DNA from: Clostridiales bacterium UBA4696
GTDB lineage: Bacteria > Bacillota > Clostridia > Oscillospirales > Oscillospiraceae
DNA: 34,543 nt
Assembly: GCA_002404795.1 (NCBI GenBank)
Contig: DHKK01000065.1
Location: forward strand, 21,916 to 56,458
Direction: 5' to 3'
Part shown: piece by piece, positions 30,590-34,543 of the stretch
Layout: every line of letters starts with the position of its first letter
How positions within the stretch are numbered: position 1 is the stretch's first letter
Notes under the pieces: model-generated
The model's input: only the letters and a program-made list of their open reading frames with translations
What the model was told of the DNA's origin: nothing
Database searches by the model: none
Program-made: the position numbers and the translations under genes

Positions 30590-31162
30590 TCATTCTGCTT
30601 TTTGTGCATCCGCGATTTTCTGCTTCGTATCGTCGCGGATGGCCTCGCGCAGACGCCGCAGATACGGGCTGAAGGCCACGATATCGTCGGCGTAGGTCAG
30701 GTTGAGATCATACTCGTGCGGCTCCCAGGTGGAGATGTCAGCCTCATTGTGCTGGATGACAGCCTCCAGCTTGTCGAGGGATTTATAGAGCCTCGCCTCC
30801 CCTGTCTGCAGGGCGTTCATCTCGGCGTACAGTGCCGCAAGTTCCGTGCAATACGGCTCCGGCAGCGACGCGACCCAGTCGGCCAGCACCCGGTCTTCCT
30901 TCTGCTCGTCTTCCGCCGTCTTCAAAAACGTCGGGATATCGCCGGTGAAGCACTCGCCGAGATCGTGGATGAGACACATCCGGATGACCTTGCCCATGTC
31001 CAGCTCCGGGAACTCATCCTGCATGAAAAGCGCCATGAGCGCGATGCGCCAGCTGTGCTCGGCGACGCTTTCGCGGCGGCCCTTCGACGTGTCGCAGTGG
31101 CGCAGCTCGTCCTTGAGCCGCTCGGCGATATGTAAGGTCTCCAATAGCTTATGGACTTCCAT
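30590..31162 (-). CDS. HD-domain phosphohydrolase, YfbR/HDDC2-like 5'-deoxynucleotidase
   Basis: A 190-residue HD-fold metal phosphohydrolase. The metal ligands are visible as H36 (RRESVAEHSWRIALMA), H66 and D67 (LIHDLGECFTGDIP, with E70) and a later Asp in LDKLEAVIQHNEAD. This arrangement is that of the YfbR/HDDC2 group, which removes phosphate from deoxynucleoside 5'-monophosphates; the exact substrate is inferred. The ATG has AGGAGGA upstream. Third gene of the amidase-radA-HD operon, 11 bases after radA, and ends at the shared terminator. Confidence 0.85.
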   Translation of the reverse strand: MEVHKLLETLHIAERLKDELRHCDTSKGRRESVAEHSWRIALMALFMQDEFPELDMGKVIRMCLIHDLGECFTGDIPTFLKTAEDEQKEDRVLADWVASLPEPYCTELAALYAEMNALQTGEARLYKSLDKLEAVIQHNEADISTWEPHEYDLNLTYADDIVAFSPYLRRLREAIRDDTKQKIADAQKAE

Positions 31163-31173
31163 CTGTGTTCCTC

Positions 31174-32535
31174 CTATGCCAGTGCGAGCTCGATGGCTTC
31201 GCGGATATTGCGCACGCGCAGCAGCTCTACGCCATCCGGCGCGGTGAGATTGGCCGTGCCGTGGCGCGGGATGATGCAGGTCTTGAAGCCCGTGCGGGCT
31301 GCCTCGGTCAGGCGCTGCTGCAGACCGGTCACGGCGCGGATCTCCCCGGTCAGGCCGACCTCGCCGATGGCTGCCGTCGACGGATCGATGGGCTTGTCGC
31401 GGAAGCTCGAGGCCGCGGCCAGCACCAATGCCAGGTCCGCCGCGGGCTCGTCCAGCTGCAGACCGCCGATGACGTTCACATAGGCGTCCGACATGCCGAT
31501 ATTGACGCCGCCGCGCTTTTCGAGCACAGCCAGCATGAGGTTCGCGCGGTTGAAGTCAAAGCCGTCCGCCGTGCGGCGGGGCACATTGAAGTTCGTCCGG
31601 GTGACGAGCGCCTGAATTTCCGCGAGGACCGGGCGCGTGCCTTCCATCACGCAGGCGACGCAGGTGCCGGGCGCGCCGAGCGGCCGACCGGCCAGCAGCA
31701 TCTCCGAGGGGTTCGGGACCTCAATGAGTCCCCTGCCCTCCATTTCAAAGACGCCGATCTCGTTTGTCGAGCCAAAACGGTTTTTGGCCGCCCGCAGAAT
31801 GCGGTAGCTGCTCGCGTGCTCGCCTTCAAAGAACAGCTCGCAGTCGACCATGTGCTCGAGCACCTTCGGTCCGGCGATCGCGCCCTCTTTGTTGACGTGG
31901 CCGACGACAAAGACCGTCACGCCACTGCTCTTTGCCAGCTGCATGAGCGCCATGGTGCAGTCCTTGACCTGCGAAATGCTGCCGGGGGCAGAGGTATTTT
32001 CCGGGGTATAGAGCGTCTGGATGGAGTCGGCGATGAGAATATCCGGCTGGACCTCGTCCACCGCGCTCAGGATCTCGGTCAGATCGGTTTCCGAGAGGAT
32101 ATATAGCTCGTCCGACGCGACCTGCAGGCGATCGGCGCGCAGCTTGATCTGCTTTTCCGATTCCTCGCCGGAGACGTAGAGGATCCGCAGCGTTTTTCCC
32201 AGGTACGCGCAGATCTGCAGCAGCAGCGTCGATTTGCCGATGCCCGGCGCGCCGCCGACCAAAATCAGCGACCCGCGGACCCCGCCGCCGCCCAATACCC
32301 GGTCAAGCTCGTGCATGCCGGTGGAAAAGCGGATCTCCTGCTCCCCTGTCACCTCTTTGAGCTTTTTCGGCGCGGAGCGGGAAAGGACCGACCGGCCTGC
32401 CGCCTTGGCGGCAGGCGTCTTTTTATCCTCAAATTCAATGATCGAGTTCCAGGCCCCGCACGCGGGGCACTGGCCCTGCCAACGCGGCGTCTCGTTGCCG
32501 CACTGCTTGCAGATAAAGACGGTTTTAGATTTCAT
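31174..32535 (-). CDS. radA: DNA repair protein RadA (Sms)
   Basis: A 453-residue branch-migration helicase-like protein acting in homologous recombination with RecA. The N-terminal zinc finger is C9, C12, C23, C26 (FICKQCGNETPRWQGQCPAC). Walker A is GGAPGIGKSTLL (about 92-103), the RadA-specific motif KNRFGSTNEIGVF is present, and the C-terminal Lon-protease-like domain (about 340-450) lacks protease residues, as is normal. The start overlaps the amidase gene by 11 bases, and the HD gene follows closely, so the three are co-transcribed. Confidence 0.96.
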   Translation of the reverse strand: MKSKTVFICKQCGNETPRWQGQCPACGAWNSIIEFEDKKTPAAKAAGRSVLSRSAPKKLKEVTGEQEIRFSTGMHELDRVLGGGGVRGSLILVGGAPGIGKSTLLLQICAYLGKTLRILYVSGEESEKQIKLRADRLQVASDELYILSETDLTEILSAVDEVQPDILIADSIQTLYTPENTSAPGSISQVKDCTMALMQLAKSSGVTVFVVGHVNKEGAIAGPKVLEHMVDCELFFEGEHASSYRILRAAKNRFGSTNEIGVFEMEGRGLIEVPNPSEMLLAGRPLGAPGTCVACVMEGTRPVLAEIQALVTRTNFNVPRRTADGFDFNRANLMLAVLEKRGGVNIGMSDAYVNVIGGLQLDEPAADLALVLAAASSFRDKPIDPSTAAIGEVGLTGEIRAVTGLQQRLTEAARTGFKTCIIPRHGTANLTAPDGVELLRVRNIREAIELALA

Positions 32536-33241
32536 TCGGATGCTCCTCTGAAAGCCAGACCGAGAGCGTTCCCGCGATCACGGCGGCCAGCTTTTTCTGA
32601 TATTCCGGCTGCAGCAGCCGCTGTTCTTCCTCGTAGTTGGACAAAAAACCGCACTCGACCAGCACGCCGGTGCAGTCGATATGCTCCATCAGGTACACGC
32701 CGTCGGATTTTTTGCACTGCCGGTGATTGTCCGGCTCCAGCCCGAGGGCGAGATTGCTCTGCAGCTGCTCCGCGAGCTGTTGGCTGCCGGGCGTTTTGGC
32801 GTAGAAGACCTGCGCGCCGTGGTATTTGCCCTCGGTAAAAAAGTTCTGATGGATGCTGAGCAGCAGCGGCTGCTCGGTCTGGTTGACCGTGGAAGTTCGG
32901 TTTTTGATGTCCGAGACCTTTTTCTCGGCGATCGTGCGGCAGCCGTCGGAATAGACGGCGGTATCCGTCTCCCGGATCATCGCGACCTGCACGCCACAGA
33001 GCCGCAGCAGGTCGCGCACCCGCAGCGAGATCTCCAGATTCAGCGCCGCCTCTGACGTGCCGCTCACGCCGGTCGCGCCGCCATCCTCCCCGCCATGTCC
33101 GGCGTCGAGCACGACGGTCATACCCAAACCGAGCAGCGCCGCCGTCTGCTCGCTCTGGTAGAACACGACGGCGAACACGCAGAAATACAGCACCGTCGCA
33201 AACAGCATCACCGGCAGAACGATTTGTACCCATTTTTTCAT
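32525..33241 (-). CDS. cwlD: N-acetylmuramoyl-L-alanine amidase, CwlD-like
   Basis: A 238-residue zinc amidase (Amidase_3) with an N-terminal signal-anchor helix (about 5-28), so it is exported. The zinc ligands are H49 (VLDAGHGGEDGGA), E64 and H131 (SIHQNFF), and the catalytic Glu is E196 (VLVECGFLSN). Length and anchor match B. subtilis CwlD (about 237), which makes the muramic delta-lactam of the spore cortex. This points to a sporulating host, though a vegetative amidase cannot be excluded. First gene of the operon; it overlaps radA. A single TGCTATACT extended -10 lies about 40 bases upstream. Confidence 0.8.
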   Translation of the reverse strand: MKKWVQIVLPVMLFATVLYFCVFAVVFYQSEQTAALLGLGMTVVLDAGHGGEDGGATGVSGTSEAALNLEISLRVRDLLRLCGVQVAMIRETDTAVYSDGCRTIAEKKVSDIKNRTSTVNQTEQPLLLSIHQNFFTEGKYHGAQVFYAKTPGSQQLAEQLQSNLALGLEPDNHRQCKKSDGVYLMEHIDCTGVLVECGFLSNYEEEQRLLQPEYQKKLAAVIAGTLSVWLSEEHPNEI

Positions 33242-33277
33242 TTCATCACCCCATATCAGCGTATGAGGCTCAGGAAA

Positions 33278-33286
33278 AGTATAGCA
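33278..33286 (-). promoter_or_regulatory. extended -10 promoter of the amidase-radA-HD operon
   Basis: On the minus strand TGC followed by TATACT (33283-33278). The -35 region is poor. No clear sporulation-sigma pattern was recognised. Confidence 0.45.
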
Positions 33287-33311
33287 TGGTTTTTTCCATT
33301 TGAAAAGGGCG

Positions 33312-33347
33312 AAAAAACGGAGACGGCGGTAAGCCCAATCTCCGTTT
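33312..33347 (-). terminator. intrinsic terminator of the XRE gene
   Basis: A 9-bp stem AAACGGAGA type (33347-33339 with 33323-33315) with a 15-base loop, and six A's at 33312-33317 that read as U's. The XRE stop codon lies in the stem. Confidence 0.8.
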
Positions 33348-33588
33348 ATCGTCCCAGCAGCCAGTCGACCGACACGTGCAGTGCATCGGCCAGCGCGCAG
33401 AGCTCTTTATCTGATACCGGTCGCTTCTGCCCTTCCAGCAGTGACAGCGCCGGGATGCTCATGTCTACACCAGCAAGCTGAAGCTGCGCCAGAAGCTCCA
33501 CCTGCTTCATGCCGCGCTCCATCCGCGCCTGTGTGACCCGGGCACCGATGATATTCCTTGTCCCAAGCTCTAATTTTCGCGTTTTCAG
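33346..33588 (-). CDS. XRE-family helix-turn-helix regulator with apparent CTG start
   Basis: An 80-residue Cro/C1-type DNA-binding protein. The helix-turn-helix lies in IIGARVTQARMERGMKQVELLAQLQLAGVDMSIPALSLLEGQKRPVSDKELCALADALHVSVDWLL (about 13-78; recognition helix near SIPALSLLEGQ). No ATG, GTG or TTG exists in frame near the expected N-terminus. A CTG at 33588 stands seven bases after GGAGG and gives KTRKLELGTRNIIGAR, which fits the family N-terminus, so CTG is the likely start; the next ATG would cut into the domain. It is divergent from a cysteine-rich gene whose promoter holds a palindrome, the natural target for this regulator. Its -10 is TATAAT at 33618-33613, with a weak -35. Confidence 0.82.
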   Translation of the reverse strand: MKTRKLELGTRNIIGARVTQARMERGMKQVELLAQLQLAGVDMSIPALSLLEGQKRPVSDKELCALADALHVSVDWLLGR

Positions 33589-33612
33589 ACCAACACCTCC
33601 GCTTCTGTCCCG

Positions 33613-33618
33613 ATTATA
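33613..33618 (-). promoter_or_regulatory. -10 element of the XRE gene promoter
   Basis: A perfect TATAAT on the minus strand, 25 bases before the CTG start. The matching -35 position (near 33636-33641) is poor and overlaps the -35 and operator of the opposing promoter, so the two promoters can interfere. Confidence 0.5.
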
Positions 33619-33631
33619 CGGAATCGAAGCG

Positions 33632-33660
33632 TTGACATATTTGGTATTACCAAATATAAT
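33632..33660 (+). promoter_or_regulatory. perfect consensus sigma-A promoter of the cysteine-rich gene
   Basis: TTGACA (33632-33637), a 17-base spacer and TATAAT (33655-33660). The spacer is almost wholly occupied by an operator-like palindrome. Confidence 0.9.
33637..33657. promoter_or_regulatory. operator-like palindrome inside the promoter, likely XRE binding site
   Basis: Ten-base arms ATATTTGGTA (33637-33646) and TACCAAATAT (33648-33657) around one central base. A further copy of the half-site, ACCAAATAT, is at 33673-33681 just after the expected transcription start. Binding would block both the plus promoter and the divergent XRE promoter. Confidence 0.75.
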
Positions 33661-33696
33661 AAATTTAATATCACCAAATATGAAAGGCGCGGTCCT

Positions 33697-33879
33697 ATGG
33701 AATATATGGAAGTCCACCCATTGCCAGTTGTCTGCCAAACCTGCGAAGACAGGAAAGTCTGCTTGGCATGTGGAGAGCCGGAATGGTGCTGCGACGAATG
33801 CGACTATTTGATGGAGCAATTCGTCCCCGTCTGTGAGCAGACAAAAGAAACCTCCCGGTGCGAGTTACCGGGAGGTTAA
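33697..33879 (+). CDS. small cysteine-rich protein, unknown, divergent from XRE regulator
   Basis: A 60-residue protein with nine cysteines: C13 and C16, C22 and C25, C31, C32 and C35, C46, C55. The CxxC pairs suggest zinc or iron-sulfur binding. It begins MEYMEVHPLPVVCQTC, which resembles small Clostridia proteins beside XRE regulators that I recall only loosely; no function is known. The promoter is a perfect consensus and AAAGG stands about ten bases before the ATG. The last seven or so codons lie within the tyrS terminator stem, so the C-terminal residues may be free to vary. No signal peptide or membrane helix. Confidence 0.6.
   Translation: MEYMEVHPLPVVCQTCEDRKVCLACGEPEWCCDECDYLMEQFVPVCEQTKETSRCELPGG
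33849..33877 (-). terminator. intrinsic terminator of tyrS
   Basis: An 11-bp perfect stem AACCTCCCGGT (33877-33867 on the minus strand pairing with 33859-33849), a 7-base loop, then a T-rich tract TTTCTTTTG. It overlaps the 3' end of the opposing cysteine-rich gene. Confidence 0.88.
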
Positions 33880-33886
33880 CATAAAA

Positions 33887-34543
33887 TTATTTCACAAACG
33901 CCTTGTGGTAGACCTTCTTGCCTTTGCGGATGACGGCGCCGTCGCCGGTGAAGGTGGTCTTTTCGAACGTGGTGGCAAAGTCGGTGACCTTTTCGTCGTT
34001 CACACTGATGCCGCCCTGCTGTACGAGTCGGCGTCCCTCACCCTTGGACGCAGCCAGACCGCACTTGACGAGCAGCGTCAGGGTATCGATCTTGTCGTCG
34101 GTGAAGTCCTCAGCCTTCAGCTCGGTGGACGGCATATGCTCGCTGCTGCCGCTGCCGCCGAAGAGCGCCTTGGCGCTGGCTTCTGCCTTTTTCGCCTCTT
34201 CTTCGCCGTGGACCATCTGCGTCAGCTCGTAGGCGAGGATCTCCTTCGCCTTGTTGAGCTGGCTGCCCTCCCACTTGTCCATCTCGTCGATCTGCTCGAG
34301 CGGCAGGAAGGTCAGCATGCGAATGCACTTCATGACGTCGGCGTCGTCGACATTGCGCCAGTACTGATAGAACTCAAAGAGGCTGGTCTTGTTCGGGTCA
34401 AGCCAGACGGCGTTGCCCGCGGTCTTGCCCATCTTCTTGCCCTGCGAGTCGGTCAGGAGCGTGATGGTCATGGCGTGCGCGTCCTTGCCGAGCTTGCGGC
34501 GGATGAGCTCCGTGCCGCCCAGCATGTTCGACCACTGGTCGTC
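33887..34543 (-). CDS. tyrS: tyrosyl-tRNA synthetase, C-terminal part (5' end outside window)
   Basis: Charges tRNA-Tyr. The frame is open to the right edge and starts there with DDQWSNMLGGTELIRRKLG, the tyrosine/tRNA contact block after the Rossmann fold, so roughly the first half of the enzyme is outside. The KMSKS-like loop is KKMGKTAGNAVWLD (GKT-type, as in Bacillus TyrS), followed by LFEFYQYWRNVDDADV, the anticodon-binding helices, and a C-terminal S4 RNA-binding domain (GLAASKGEGRRLVQQGGISVNDEKV, read as two pieces GLAASKGEGRRLVQQ and GGISVNDEKV). The gene ends 10 bases before its terminator. Any T-box leader lies beyond the window. Confidence 0.96.
   Translation of the reverse strand, partial: DDQWSNMLGGTELIRRKLGKDAHAMTITLLTDSQGKKMGKTAGNAVWLDPNKTSLFEFYQYWRNVDDADVMKCIRMLTFLPLEQIDEMDKWEGSQLNKAKEILAYELTQMVHGEEEAKKAEASAKALFGGSGSSEHMPSTELKAEDFTDDKIDTLTLLVKCGLAASKGEGRRLVQQGGISVNDEKVTDFATTFEKTTFTGDGAVIRKGKKVYHKAFVK

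Noticed and set aside
33589..33819. N-terminal extension of the XRE frame to an ATG at 33819
   Set aside because: It would run antisense through the promoter, operator and the cysteine-rich gene, with no ribosome site and no family similarity.

Overview
The window looks like chromosome of a GC-rich, Gram-positive Clostridia, most likely a gut Oscillospiraceae relative (Oscillibacter/Dysosmobacter type). This is inferred from four things: strong Shine-Dalgarno sites with ATG or TTG starts, Firmicutes-type sigma-A promoters with 17-bp spacers, the yajC/TIGR04086 pairing, and a CwlD-like cortex amidase that fits an endospore former. No rRNA, tRNA, CRISPR array, transposase or phage block was seen. 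Nearly all genes are intact; cysE at the left edge and tyrS at the right edge are cut by the window.

Layout. 1-6.7 kb (+): cysE-cysS for cysteine synthesis and charging; a DUF2148 ferredoxin-like gene on the minus strand; then polA-rimI-tsaD. 6.7-9.1 kb: a convergent spacer holding a terminator and a dif-like 28-mer, then asd-dapA (diaminopimelate/lysine entry) on the minus strand. 9.0-13.1 kb (+): queA, a small DUF4160/DUF2442 cassette, tgt (queuosine), yajC and a TIGR04086 membrane protein. 13.5-15.5 kb: xerD (+) facing pfkA (-). 15.7-19.8 kb (+): a MoxR ATPase, DUF58 and transglutaminase membrane protein operon. 19.8-23.3 kb: a membrane glycosyltransferase (-), a XerC-like recombinase (+) and a tandem GNAT acetyltransferase (-) with a leader-peptide/hairpin region. 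23.5-28.9 kb (-): a complete branched-chain amino acid ABC transporter, livJ then livHMGF, preceded by a small cysteine-rich membrane protein. 29.1-30.5 kb (+): a stand-alone E2-like acyltransferase and a GNAT. 30.6-33.3 kb (-): an amidase, radA and HD phosphohydrolase operon. 33.3-34.5 kb: a divergent XRE regulator / cysteine-rich small protein switch, and the 3' part of tyrS.

Most of the window is housekeeping. The less expected material is in small modules and control regions. (1) A low-GC two-gene DUF4160-DUF2442 cassette sits between queA and tgt, flanked by a near-perfect repeat of the last codons of queA, as if it had inserted at the 3' end of queA. (2) An XRE gene with an apparent CTG start is divergent from a nine-cysteine 60-aa gene whose consensus promoter has a palindrome filling the -35/-10 spacer. 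(3) A 12-codon leader ORF and a hairpin can compete for the ribosome site of the tandem GNAT. (4) Three consecutive hairpins fill the leader of livHMGF. (5) A six-cysteine, two-helix membrane protein is driven by a perfect consensus promoter ahead of livJ. (6) A dif-like site lies in the same window as both Xer recombinases. None of these functional readings has been tested; each needs the comparison stated with it.
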